DNA of 10,563 nt from JBGPLH01 sp041486365 [NCBI: Thermodesulfobacteriota bacterium] (GTDB lineage: Bacteria; JAUYMQ01), in NCBI GenBank assembly GCA_041486365.1, contig JBGPLH010000089.1:1-10563 (forward strand), read 5' to 3'. Shown piece by piece: positions 1-8,364 of the stretch. The translations under genes and the position numbers were made by a program. Positions within the stretch are counted from its first letter, which is position 1. Each line of letters opens with the position of its first letter. Under the pieces are notes generated by a model. It worked only from the letters and a program-made list of their open reading frames with translations, was not told the DNA's origin and did no database searches.

Positions 1-25
1 CGGGGACATGGAGGATTCCGGCCCC

Positions 26-574
26 ATGGCCAAGCTCAAGGGAACGGCGATCATCCCCGCCGTCAAACTCGTTCGAAGGAACCTGGGGAAGATGGAATCC
101 GTGCTGAGCGACGGGGCGAAGCGCCTTGTCTCGGCGCGGATCATGCCCGGTTCCTGGTACCCCATGGAGGACGCCACCGAGCTGCTCGAGTCGATCTGCG
201 ACTTCTACGGCGGAAGCCACGCCCAGTCGATGGAGATGGTCGGCATGTACTGCGCCGAGGGAGACCTGAACGGCGTGTACGCCCACCTGATCGTCCCCGG
301 TCATCCCGTGCGCTCCTTCCGCCGGGCGATCCAGCTCTGGCGGAACTATCTGGACACGGGCAACCTTACCTTCCACCAGCCCTCGCTCCTCATCCCCCGG
401 GCGACGCTGCGGCTTGAGGAATTCACCCAGACGATCCCCTACTGCGCCTGCATCCTCGGGATGGCGCGCGTGGTGGCGCGGCTGGCGGGCGTGGAGCACG
501 AGTTCCAGATTCGCGAGACCCATTGCACCCTGCGGGGTGATCCCGCGTGCGAGTTCGAGTCGACCTGGGGCTGA
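26..574 (+). CDS. V4R-like / TIGR02265-like sensory domain protein
   Basis: This is a 182-residue soluble protein with no signal peptide or membrane segment. The start at 26 is preferred over an ATG at 8 because GGAGG at 10-14 sits 11 bases upstream of it; nothing upstream of 8 can be judged. The C-terminal third reads like the end of a V4R or heme-NO-binding-like ligand domain: a hydrophobic helix (about 140-155), then RETHC at 163-167 and GDPACEF at 171-177, giving the paired cysteines C167 and C175 typical of such domains. Such domains bind small ligands or metals and are often fused to regulators, but here the domain stands alone with no output domain. The ligand cannot be told from the sequence. 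The gene converges on thiC with a 107-base gap. The coding call is strong; the family assignment is by motif only. Confidence 0.75.
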   Translation: MAKLKGTAIIPAVKLVRRNLGKMESVLSDGAKRLVSARIMPGSWYPMEDATELLESICDFYGGSHAQSMEMVGMYCAEGDLNGVYAHLIVPGHPVRSFRRAIQLWRNYLDTGNLTFHQPSLLIPRATLRLEEFTQTIPYCACILGMARVVARLAGVEHEFQIRETHCTLRGDPACEFESTWG

Positions 575-598
575 GAGGCGCCTCCCCCCCGAAACGCC

Positions 599-626
599 GA
601 GGGCGGAACCGGAAGGTTCCGCCCTC
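599..626. terminator. Perfect hairpin between convergent genes, probable terminator
   Basis: GAGGGCGGAACC at 599-610 is followed by a GGAA loop and then the exact complement at 615-626, giving a 12-bp perfect stem. It starts 24 bases after the stop of the V4R-like gene and lies 55 bases beyond the stop of thiC, so it could end transcripts from both sides. There is no real T-tract on the rightward side (TCGCTT). Leftward it is followed by GGCGTTTC. Intrinsic termination is therefore likely but not certain. Confidence 0.55.
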
Positions 627-681
627 TCGCTTGCGCGCCCGCTTCGTTGCGCCCCGCTCACTTGTCGCCGGGCGCAGCATG

Positions 682-2136
<1,455 letters not shown>

Positions 2137-2246
2137 TGGAACCGGTTCATGCGCACACGGCGACACATGACGATGGGAACGGGGCGGTGCGTCGAGGGTG
2201 ATCGGGCCAGGCGGGGGGAAGGTCGAACGCGGAGGATGTGCCGCGG

Positions 2247-2330
2247 AAACCTTCCCTACGCTCGCATGACCGAGATCAGGTTGGAGGGTATGCTCTCAGG
2301 CCCGGCTCCCGCCGCGCCACCCCTAGGTTT
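2247..2330 (-). promoter_or_regulatory. TPP riboswitch (THI element) of thiC
   Basis: Read on the thiC strand, this has the hallmark conserved blocks of the thiamine pyrophosphate aptamer in order: GGGGUG after the P1 5' strand, CUGAGA (2299-2294), ACCUGAUCU (2281-2273) and GCGUAGGGAAG (2261-2251). The P1 closing stem is a perfect six-base pairing of AAACCU (2330-2325) with AGGUUU (2252-2247). It lies 149 bases upstream of the thiC start, so TPP binding should repress thiC. No strong U-tract terminator follows it, which favours control of translation over termination. Confidence 0.97.
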
Positions 2331-2338
2331 CGAATGTG

Positions 2339-2366
2339 CCCGCGCAGCCTGCAGTCGCCGCGCGGG
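2339..2366 (-). other. Inverted repeat in the thiC leader upstream of the riboswitch
   Basis: CCCGCGC and its exact complement GCGCGGG (2339-2345 and 2360-2366) form a 7-bp stem with a 14-base loop, eight bases before the riboswitch P1 stem. It lies about 100 bases past the aldehyde dehydrogenase stop codon. It may be a remnant terminator or simply leader structure. No T-run follows. Confidence 0.3.
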
Positions 2367-2421
2367 GCTCGGGTCGTCATCCTCCCGGGAAAGATCGATG
2401 AACGTGCTTTCTATCGCCAGC

Positions 2422-2449
2422 AGCATAGCACGTCCGCGGCGGGTGACAA
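2422..2449 (-). promoter_or_regulatory. Candidate sigma70-type promoter for thiC
   Basis: On the minus strand TTGTCA (2449-2444) is followed after 16 bases by TATGCT (2427-2422), matching five of six and four of six consensus positions. It begins 18 bases past the aldehyde dehydrogenase stop codon, and the expected start near 2415 would give a leader of about 320 bases that carries the whole riboswitch. The AT content stands out locally in a GC-rich region. Confidence 0.5.
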
Positions 2450-2467
2450 GGAAGGCCCGGACCGGGA

Positions 2468-3961
2468 TCAGGACAGATCGATCCAGACGCTCTTGATCTG
2501 CGTGTAGAGCTCCAGGGCGTGCATGCCCAGCTCGCGCCCGAAGCCGCTCGTCTTGTAACCGCCGAAGGGGCTCGCCGGGTCGAACACGTTCCAGGTGTTC
2601 ACCCAGACCGTCCCCGCCTTGAGCGCCGCCGCCACGCGGTGGGCCTTCTTCACGTCGCGGGTGAACACGCCCGCGGCCAGGCCGTACAGGGTGTCGTTCC
2701 CCTCCCGCACGACGTCCTCGATGTCGCGGAAGGGGATCGCGGTGAGCACGGGCCCGAATATCTCCTCCCGGGCGATGCGCATCCGGTTGGACGCCTGGTC
2801 GAAGATGGTAGGCTCGACGAAGTAGCCTCCCGACTCCCCGGCGATCTTCGCCGGGCCTCCTCCCGTGAGCACCTTCGCCCCCTCCTTCTTCCCGGCCTCC
2901 AGGTACGAGACCACTTTGTCCATCTGCTCCTTCGAGACCTGGGGCCCCATCGTGGTCTTCGGGTCGAGGGGATCGCCCTGCCTGATCCCCTGCGTGCGCG
3001 CCACGAGCTTTTCCATGAAGGCGTCGTGGGCCGACTCCTCGATGAACAGGCGCGACCCCGCACAGCAGACCTGCCCCTGGTTGAAGAAGATCCCGGTGAA
3101 GGTGCCGCGAACGGCGGTGTCGAGATCGGCGTCGGCGAAGACGATGTTCGGGGACTTCCCACCCAGCTCCAGAGAGAGCTTCTTCATGTTGGACTTCGCG
3201 CAGGCTTCCATGATGATTCGACCGGTTGTCGTCTCGCCCGTGAAGGCCACCTTGTCCACGTCCATGTGCTCGGTGATGGCCGCCCCGGCCGTGGGGCCGA
3301 AGCCGGTGATGATGTTCACCACGCCCTCCGGGATCCCCGCCTCGAGGACGAGCTCGCCGAGCCTGAGCGCCGTGAGCGGCGTCTGCTCCGCGGGCTTGAG
3401 CACCGACGTGTTCCCGCAGGCGAGCGCCGGGGCGAGCTTCCAGGCGGCCATGAGGAGCGGGAAGTTCCAGGGGATGATCTGCCCCACGACGCCCAGCGGC
3501 TCCCGGCGCGTGTAGTTGAAGAAAGGCCCGTTCACGGGGATCGTCTCGCCGTGGATCTTGGTCACCCAGCCGGCGTAATAGCGGAACACCTCGGCGGCCA
3601 TGGGGATGTCCACGTTGCGCGACTCGCGGATCGGCTTCCCGTTGTCCAGGCTTTCCAGCTCCGCCAGCTCGTCGGCGTTATCGAGGATGAGATCGCCGAC
3701 CTTCCAGATCAGCCGCTGCCGGTCGCGGGGCTCGAGCTTCGCCCAGGCGCCCTCGAAGGCGCGGCGGGCCGCCGCCACGGCGAGATCCACGTCCGCCTTG
3801 TCCCCCTCGGCCACCGTCGTGAGCACCTGGCCCGTGGCCGGGTTGAGCACCTCGAACCGCTTTCCGCTCCGCGCGTCGACCCACTTCCCGTCGATCAGCA
3901 GCTTGCCCGGCTTGATCTGGGCGACCTTGGGCGGCGTGAATTTCACTGCGGGGGTTGCCAT
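2468..3961 (-). CDS. NAD(P)-dependent aldehyde dehydrogenase
   Basis: This 497-residue cytosolic enzyme of the ALDH superfamily oxidises an aldehyde to its carboxylate. It has the usual length and all the expected catalytic pieces: PWNFP with N166, LELGGKSP with the general base E265, GQVCCAGSR with the nucleophile (C299 by alignment with the middle Cys of ALDH2), and EEIFGPV with E399. The cofactor-loop motif is FTGETTTGR (240-248) rather than the common FTGSTxxG, a variant seen in some bacterial ALDH groups. AAGGAG at 3968-3973, six bases upstream, fixes the start. The resemblance to ALDH1/2-type enzymes is strong, but the substrate cannot be named. It follows the TetR gene by 96 bases on the same strand and could be its target or part of its transcript. 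Confidence 0.95.
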   Translation of the reverse strand: MATPAVKFTPPKVAQIKPGKLLIDGKWVDARSGKRFEVLNPATGQVLTTVAEGDKADVDLAVAAARRAFEGAWAKLEPRDRQRLIWKVGDLILDNADELAELESLDNGKPIRESRNVDIPMAAEVFRYYAGWVTKIHGETIPVNGPFFNYTRREPLGVVGQIIPWNFPLLMAAWKLAPALACGNTSVLKPAEQTPLTALRLGELVLEAGIPEGVVNIITGFGPTAGAAITEHMDVDKVAFTGETTTGRIIMEACAKSNMKKLSLELGGKSPNIVFADADLDTAVRGTFTGIFFNQGQVCCAGSRLFIEESAHDAFMEKLVARTQGIRQGDPLDPKTTMGPQVSKEQMDKVVSYLEAGKKEGAKVLTGGGPAKIAGESGGYFVEPTIFDQASNRMRIAREEIFGPVLTAIPFRDIEDVVREGNDTLYGLAAGVFTRDVKKAHRVAAALKAGTVWVNTWNVFDPASPFGGYKTSGFGRELGMHALELYTQIKSVWIDLS

Positions 3962-4057
3962 GGGAAACTCCTTTGGTTCCGGAGGTGAACGTCAGACAAT
4001 TGAAGTGCCAGGGCAGACTGGCTCGGCGGGAGCCTCGCCCTCCCGGATATAGGGGTT

Positions 4058-4762
4058 TCAGGATCGGTGTACGGGCCCGGGCTTTCCCGAAAGCATCGGG
4101 CGGAAGAACTGCTCCATCGCATATACAAAGACCGAACGGGCGTCGAAATCCTCCGGCACCATGAGCGCCGTGACGGCGAGCCCTTCCATGAACACGTAGG
4201 CCACCTGCGACGCCATGCGGGCGTCGAGATCCGCCGGGACCTCGCCACGGGCCTGGGCTGCCTCCAGCGCGAGCTGTGTCAGGGCCGCCAGGCGCACGCT
4301 GAGGTTGCTCCGCTCGGCGGCGAACCGCTCGCGGAGGGCCTCCTCGTTGGAGAGCATCACCGTGCGGAACAGGCGCATGAGCCCCGGATCCTGGATGAAA
4401 TGGACCGCGCGGGACTCGAACGCGCGATGCATCTTCTCGCCGATCGTCCCGGGCACCGTGAGCGCCTCGCGGATCCCCGCCTCGATCCGCCCGTGCACGC
4501 CGAGCATCAGGTCGTAGAGGAGATCCTCCTTGGACCGCCAGTACCAGTAGAGCGTCCCCTTCCCCAGCCCCGCCGCCGCGGCCACGTCGCTCATCGTGGC
4601 GCTCTGGTACCCCTTCTGCGTGAAGACGTGCCGGGCGGCGGTGAGGATCTGCGCGCGCCGCTCGTCGGCGAGGACGGGGTCGGGCTTCCGGCCGCGGCGG
4701 GGGCGCGGCGGCTCCGGGGGAGATCCCGGAACCACCGCCAGGCGATCCTTGGGGTCGCTCAT
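4058..4762 (-). CDS. TetR/AcrR family transcriptional regulator
   Basis: This is a 234-residue DNA-binding regulator. After a Pro/Arg-rich, probably disordered N-terminus (about 11-30) comes the classic TetR helix-turn-helix: RRAQILTAARHVFTQKGYQ (about 35-53), then SDVAAAAGLGKGTLYWYWRSKEDLL (about 58-82). The rest is an all-helical ligand/dimer domain of normal size, with no recognisable ligand signature. Two adjacent ATGs are possible; the second (4762) is chosen because GGAGG at 4767-4771 lies four bases from it and only one base from the first (4765). Either way the start overlaps the stop of the upstream secreted-protein gene (TGATG or ATGA), which indicates translational coupling. The aldehyde dehydrogenase gene begins 96 bases downstream. 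It may repress its own operon or that gene; no clear operator palindrome was identified. Confidence 0.93.
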   Translation of the reverse strand: MSDPKDRLAVVPGSPPEPPRPRRGRKPDPVLADERRAQILTAARHVFTQKGYQSATMSDVAAAAGLGKGTLYWYWRSKEDLLYDLMLGVHGRIEAGIREALTVPGTIGEKMHRAFESRAVHFIQDPGLMRLFRTVMLSNEEALRERFAAERSNLSVRLAALTQLALEAAQARGEVPADLDARMASQVAYVFMEGLAVTALMVPEDFDARSVFVYAMEQFFRPMLSGKPGPVHRS

Positions 4763-5316
4763 CATTCCTCCGGCTCCCTCGGCACCTGGCGCATGCGCAG
4801 ATCGCCCAGATCGATCCAGGCGTATACGCCCTTCTTCGGGAGGGATGCGGGGCTGAAGGAGCCTTCGTAGGGAAGATAGTCTGGGCGCTCCACCCGGACC
4901 AGGACATTGCTCGCCACGGCGCCGCCCGCGCCCTTCAGCGTCGGCGGCGGGTCGTGCAGCGAGAAGCGCGCGTGCACGCCCCCGGTGGTGTCGGTCCGGG
5001 CTATTTCGTGGGGCTTGCCGCCGGGTCGCATGAGGACCACCAGCGCGCCAGCGAGCGGGTAGCCCCGCGCCGCGTCCACGACCCGCGCGGTGACGAGCAC
5101 CGCGACCTCGTTCCTCGCCCACTCATCCTGCGTCGGGCTGCCGGAAGGCTCGCCGGGCGTGTAGCCCCCTTCCGGCGCCTGGGTCGGGGCCGTCGCGTCG
5201 GGCGTTCCCGGCGCCTGTCGCGCGGCCTCCCCGATGTCCTTGCTCTCGTAGGCCCGGGCGGCAGTCGCCGTCCCGAGCAGCGCGGCGCACAGCGCCGCCA
5301 TCGCCAGACTCTTCAT
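4762..5316 (-). CDS. Secreted protein with carboxypeptidase-regulatory-like (transthyretin-like) domain
   Basis: This is a 184-residue exported protein of unknown role. Residues 1-22 are a Sec signal peptide (MK, a hydrophobic core, then a cleavage site after ARA). Residues 23-66 are a Pro/Gly/Thr-rich, probably flexible linker. From about 70 a beta-sandwich resembling carboxypeptidase-D regulatory or transthyretin-like domains can be read: VLVTARVVDAARGYPLAGA, then VVLM, then ARTDTTGGVHARF, the usual pattern of 'modification of a basic motif, then a T-D-x-x-G-x-x-x-F turn'. There are no catalytic residues and no lipobox cysteine. The start at 5316 has GGAGG at 5325-5329, eight bases upstream, and overlaps the M20 peptidase stop as ATGA. 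An ATG 13 codons further upstream in the same frame would spoil the signal peptide. A periplasmic or surface adhesion or binding role is a guess. Confidence 0.8.
   Translation of the reverse strand: MKSLAMAALCAALLGTATAARAYESKDIGEAARQAPGTPDATAPTQAPEGGYTPGEPSGSPTQDEWARNEVAVLVTARVVDAARGYPLAGALVVLMRPGGKPHEIARTDTTGGVHARFSLHDPPPTLKGAGGAVASNVLVRVERPDYLPYEGSFSPASLPKKGVYAWIDLGDLRMRQVPREPEE
4767..4771 (-). promoter_or_regulatory. Ribosome binding site that decides the TetR start
   Basis: GGAGG on the minus strand lies inside the last codons of the upstream gene. Its distance (four bases to the second ATG, one to the first) favours the start at 4762. Confidence 0.6.
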
Positions 5317-6620
5317 GCGCAGATCCTCCGGACCACCTCGAACAGCACTTCGCAACCCAGGCCCACGTTGGCCACGCTCACCCGCTCGTCGTGGCCGTGG
5401 ATCCCCGTGAGCTCATCGGCGGCGAGAAGGAACGGGATGAATCCGTAGCTCGAAATACCGCGGTCGCGGTACTGGCGGCAGTCGGTGAAGCCGGGGCAAA
5501 TCTGGGGGAGCACGCCGCTTCCCGGTCCACGATCGCGCACCACGCGCTCGATCACGTCGAAGAGGTCCGACTCGAGTGGCGTGGGAACCGGATCGCAGCC
5601 GTAGATCTTCTCGAGGACGACCTCCGGGTCGGCGATGCGCGCCTGGAGATCCTTGACGAACCCCTCCACCGTGCGCCCCGGAAGGAGACGGCAATCGAGC
5701 GTCGCCTCCGCCTCGGAGGGGACCACGTTCACCTTGTAGCCCGCCCGGAGCGTGGTGAGCGAGATCGTGTCCCGCGTCATCGCGCGGAGGAAGGGATTCA
5801 TCGCGGCCATGCCGCGGATGATCTCGTCGTCCCGGATGAGCGGGATCAGGCCCGCCGCCGCCGCGCGATCGAGGAACCCGCGGACCTCCGGGAGCACGCG
5901 GAACTCCGTCTCCCAGCCGAGCGCACGATCGAGCGCGCGGGTGAGGCGGGCGGGCGCGGCGTCGGCGCCCGGCACCGAGCCGTGGCCCGGCGTGCCGCGC
6001 GTGCGAAGCCGGAGCCACAGGGGCCCCTTCTCCGAGGGCGCGACGCCGAAGAGGCGCGCCGGCTGCCCCATGAACTCGCACAGGCCGTAGGCCCCCTCGT
6101 TCAGGACGTATTCGACATCCAGAAGATCGGGGCGGTGCTCCGCGATCCACTCCATCCCGTAGGCGCCGGCCTCCTCCTCGTCGGCGACCGCGAGGAGGAT
6201 CACGTCGCGGCGCAGGGGCACACGATGGCGCTTGAGCAGGAGCACCGTCATCAGCTCCAGCACGCCCATCCCCTTCATGTCCAGCGCGCCGCGCCCCCAG
6301 AGAACGCCGTCGACCACCTTCCCGGAAAAGGGATCCTCGCGCCAGTGCTCGCGCTCGGCGGGAACGACATCGGAGTGCGAGAGCAGGACGAGTGGCTTCC
6401 CCGCGCCACCCGAGCCCGCAAGCCGGGCCGCGAGGCTCACGCGCCCCGGCGCACTCTCGATCCGCTCGGCCTTGATTCCCTCGCGCTCGAGGATGTCGGC
6501 CAGAAAATCGGCGGCGGGCTCCTCGGCGCCGGGGGGATTGGTCGTGTCGATGCGCAGGTAGGCCGAAAGGATCTCCGTGGCCTCCCTGCGCACCTCGTCC
6601 CAGTCGATGCGAAGCGTCAT
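5313..6620 (-). CDS. M20 family metallopeptidase (carboxypeptidase/deacylase type)
   Basis: This 435-residue di-zinc hydrolase belongs to the M20/ArgE/DapE/CPG2 superfamily, whose members cleave amide bonds of small peptides or N-acyl amino acids. The full active-site set is present: HSDVVP (H82 and D84), GRGALDMKG with the bridging D114, ADEEEAG with the base/ligand glutamates around 148-150, NEGAYG around 174-179, and HGHDERV with H408. The dimerisation lid between them carries TRGTPGHGSVPG (208-218). There is no signal peptide, so it is probably cytosolic. The start at 6620 is chosen because GGGGAG at 6626-6631 is five bases upstream; an ATG five codons earlier lacks this. It is first in a leftward operon and its stop overlaps the next start (ATGA). 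Substrate specificity within M20 cannot be read from motifs. Confidence 0.95.
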   Translation of the reverse strand: MTLRIDWDEVRREATEILSAYLRIDTTNPPGAEEPAADFLADILEREGIKAERIESAPGRVSLAARLAGSGGAGKPLVLLSHSDVVPAEREHWREDPFSGKVVDGVLWGRGALDMKGMGVLELMTVLLLKRHRVPLRRDVILLAVADEEEAGAYGMEWIAEHRPDLLDVEYVLNEGAYGLCEFMGQPARLFGVAPSEKGPLWLRLRTRGTPGHGSVPGADAAPARLTRALDRALGWETEFRVLPEVRGFLDRAAAAGLIPLIRDDEIIRGMAAMNPFLRAMTRDTISLTTLRAGYKVNVVPSEAEATLDCRLLPGRTVEGFVKDLQARIADPEVVLEKIYGCDPVPTPLESDLFDVIERVVRDRGPGSGVLPQICPGFTDCRQYRDRGISSYGFIPFLLAADELTGIHGHDERVSVANVGLGCEVLFEVVRRICA

Positions 6621-6658
6621 TTCGTCTCCCCGCACAGCGGCGACCCGGCGCCCACTCT

Positions 6659-6723
6659 AGACGGAGCCCGCGCCCGAGGGCAAGCGGGACCTGCGGGGCT
6701 TCCCCGCAGATGAGGCTCCGTCT
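6659..6723. repeat. Nested inverted repeat in the divergent intergenic region
   Basis: AGACGGAGCC (6659-6668) is exactly complementary to GGCTCCGTCT (6714-6723), a 10-bp outer stem. Inside it CTGCGGGG (6691-6698) and CCCCGCAG (6702-6709) form a perfect 8-bp hairpin with a three-base loop, and GCCC/GGGC near 6671-6680 adds a smaller one. It occupies the centre of the 169-base gap between the divergent M20 and acyltransferase genes, where promoters for both must lie. Possible roles are a structured 5' leader, a regulator-binding site or a small mobile palindrome. Confidence 0.75.
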
Positions 6724-6789
6724 CCCCTTCCCGGGACAAGTCTTCGAGGGCCAAGGAGTTTTGATTGCCTCCGGGCGCGCGGCGGCGGT

Positions 6790-8361
6790 ATGCTGGGCGC
6801 CATGCTGCGCGCCGCGACGACGATCCTTGCATGGACGGCCGCCCTCCTGCTCCTGCTCGCCCTCTACGAGGTCCTTCGCGCGCTGACCATCCGCGGCTTC
6901 CAGGGGCGGCTCCGTCGATCCGTGGATCGGGCGATCCGCGAGAAGGGCGTCCGGCTCGACCGCTACAAGTTCACCCAGAAGTTCCTCATCCGGGACGAGA
7001 TCGTCAACGACGTGGAGGTGAACAAGGCGATCCTCGATCGCGCAGCGGCGACATCGCGCCGGGTGGACGACGTGCGGGAGGAGGTCGAGGGATACATCGA
7101 CGAGATCGTCCCGGTCTTCAGCCTCGTTTCCTACTACCAGCTCGGCGCCCAGATCGCCCGGATCTTCATGAACTGGCTCTACGAGGTCGTGGTCCCTCCC
7201 CTCGGTGACAGGCGGGGGAACCCGGTGGCGTCCGACGCCGCCGTCGTCTACGTGGCCAACCATCGCTCCAACGCCGACTACGTCGCGATCGCGTACACGC
7301 TGATCGACGAGATCTCGCTTTCCTACGCCACGGGCGAGTGGGCGCGGGTCTGGCCGCTCGAGTCGCTCTTCAAGTCCTTCGGAGCCTACTTCGTCCGCCG
7401 CGGCTTCCCCGATCCCCTCTACCACCTCGTCCTCGAGAAGTACGTCCAGCTCATCACGCGACACGGCGTCACGCAGGGGATCTTCCTCGAGGGGGCCCTC
7501 TCGCGTGACGGCCTCCTGCGGCCGCCCAAGATCGGGATCCTCGATTCCCTCCTCAAGATGAAGGCCGACCCGTCCATGACGCGCGACCTCCTCTTCGTGC
7601 CCGTGGGGATCAACTACGACCGCGTCCTCGAGGACGAGGTGCTCCTGCGGGAGAGCGAGGCGGGGCAGGAACGATCGGGCTTCAGGGCGCACCTGCGGAG
7701 CCTCCTGCGGTTGGTGATCGGCGCGCCCTGGATGCTCGTCCTGAACCTGTGGCGGCGCTGGCGCGGGTACCGGCGGCGCTACGGATACGCGGGCGTCTCC
7801 TTCGGCGAGCCTGTCTCCACGGACGCGTGGCTGCGGACGCAGCCGGAAGATATCTTCACCCTCCCCCGCGAGGAGCGCCGCAAGCGCGTGAAGCAGTTCG
7901 CCGATCTGCTCATGGAGAGAATCGCCGACGTGATTCCCGTGACCCCCGTGCCTCTCGTGGCCCGGCTGCTCGTCGATGGGCCCGAGGCGGTCGTCGATCA
8001 TACCGATCTCCTCCAGGCCCTGGTATCGGCCCGGCGGCGCCTGCTCGACGCGGGCGCGCCCGTCGTCATGGGAGAGGATTTCGCCGGCGCCCGGGCGGGC
8101 CGCGCGCGGCTCGATTCGGAGCGCGACGCGCGGATGGCGAACCTCGTCTCCTTCGAGGAAACTTTCCTCGACATCGACGAGGCCCGGGAGACGCTGCGAA
8201 TCGCCCTGGGGATCCTCGGCCGCCGCGGGATCATCCGGCTCGACGGCGACCGCATCACGGTCGATCCCGCGCGGCGAAGTCTGCTCAAGTACTACGCCCA
8301 CAGCGTCGATCACTATTTCGAGCCCCGGGCGCCGGCCGCGCGTCGCACCGGGGAGGACTGA
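6790..8361 (+). CDS. PlsB/GNPAT-like glycerol-3-phosphate (or DHAP) O-acyltransferase
   Basis: This 523-residue membrane-bound acyltransferase should catalyse the first acylation in phospholipid synthesis. The four acyltransferase blocks are visible in order: ANHRSNADY with H158 and D163 (HxxxxD), GAYFVRRGF (198-206), FLEGALSRDGLLRPPKIGIL (232-251) and VPVGINYDRVLE (270-281). These match the PlsB/GNPAT pattern better than PlsC. Residues about 9-29 are a hydrophobic membrane anchor. The C-terminus keeps a PlsB-like end (LLKYYAHSVDHYF, about 498-510). It is much shorter than E. coli PlsB (807 aa), lacking most of the N-terminal region. The start is uncertain: ATG 6790 and ATG 6802 both have poor ribosome binding sites, while a good AAGGAG at 6753-6758 is too far away. 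The endopeptidase gene follows after 3 bases, so they are probably co-transcribed. Confidence 0.9.
   Translation: MLGAMLRAATTILAWTAALLLLLALYEVLRALTIRGFQGRLRRSVDRAIREKGVRLDRYKFTQKFLIRDEIVNDVEVNKAILDRAAATSRRVDDVREEVEGYIDEIVPVFSLVSYYQLGAQIARIFMNWLYEVVVPPLGDRRGNPVASDAAVVYVANHRSNADYVAIAYTLIDEISLSYATGEWARVWPLESLFKSFGAYFVRRGFPDPLYHLVLEKYVQLITRHGVTQGIFLEGALSRDGLLRPPKIGILDSLLKMKADPSMTRDLLFVPVGINYDRVLEDEVLLRESEAGQERSGFRAHLRSLLRLVIGAPWMLVLNLWRRWRGYRRRYGYAGVSFGEPVSTDAWLRTQPEDIFTLPREERRKRVKQFADLLMERIADVIPVTPVPLVARLLVDGPEAVVDHTDLLQALVSARRRLLDAGAPVVMGEDFAGARAGRARLDSERDARMANLVSFEETFLDIDEARETLRIALGILGRRGIIRLDGDRITVDPARRSLLKYYAHSVDHYFEPRAPAARRTGED
8351..8357 (+). promoter_or_regulatory. Ribosome binding site supporting a TTG start
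   Basis: GGGAGGA overlaps the last codons of the acyltransferase gene and lies 7-8 bases before TTG at 8365, immediately ahead of a signal-peptide coding sequence. This makes the TTG the most credible start of the next gene. Confidence 0.75.
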
Positions 8362-8364
8362 TCC

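Noticed and set aside
2247-2380. Small leader reading frame starting at 2380 (minus strand) with GGGAGG beside it and running into the riboswitch
   Set aside because: The ribosome binding site touches the ATG with no spacing, the frame passes through the aptamer, and there is no sign of a conserved peptide.
2519-3988. Rightward reading frame of 489 codons opposite the aldehyde dehydrogenase
   Set aside because: The opposite strand encodes a complete ALDH with all catalytic motifs. This frame has no recognisable domain and an Arg/Leu/His-rich shadow composition.
4027-4045. Terminator hairpin between the TetR and aldehyde dehydrogenase genes
   Set aside because: CGGGAG and CTCCCG form only a 6-bp stem with a 7-base loop and no T-tract follows, so read-through into the next gene is as likely.
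4763-5122. N-terminal extension of the TetR protein to an ATG at 5122
   Set aside because: The added residues are Arg/Gly/Ala-rich and read the secreted-protein gene in the wrong frame. A good GGAGG lies just before the start at 4762.
5413-8313. Leftward reading frame of 966 codons across the acyltransferase, intergenic palindrome and M20 gene
   Set aside because: It crosses two genes with full motif sets in other frames as well as a promoter region. The product is charged and low-complexity with no domain.
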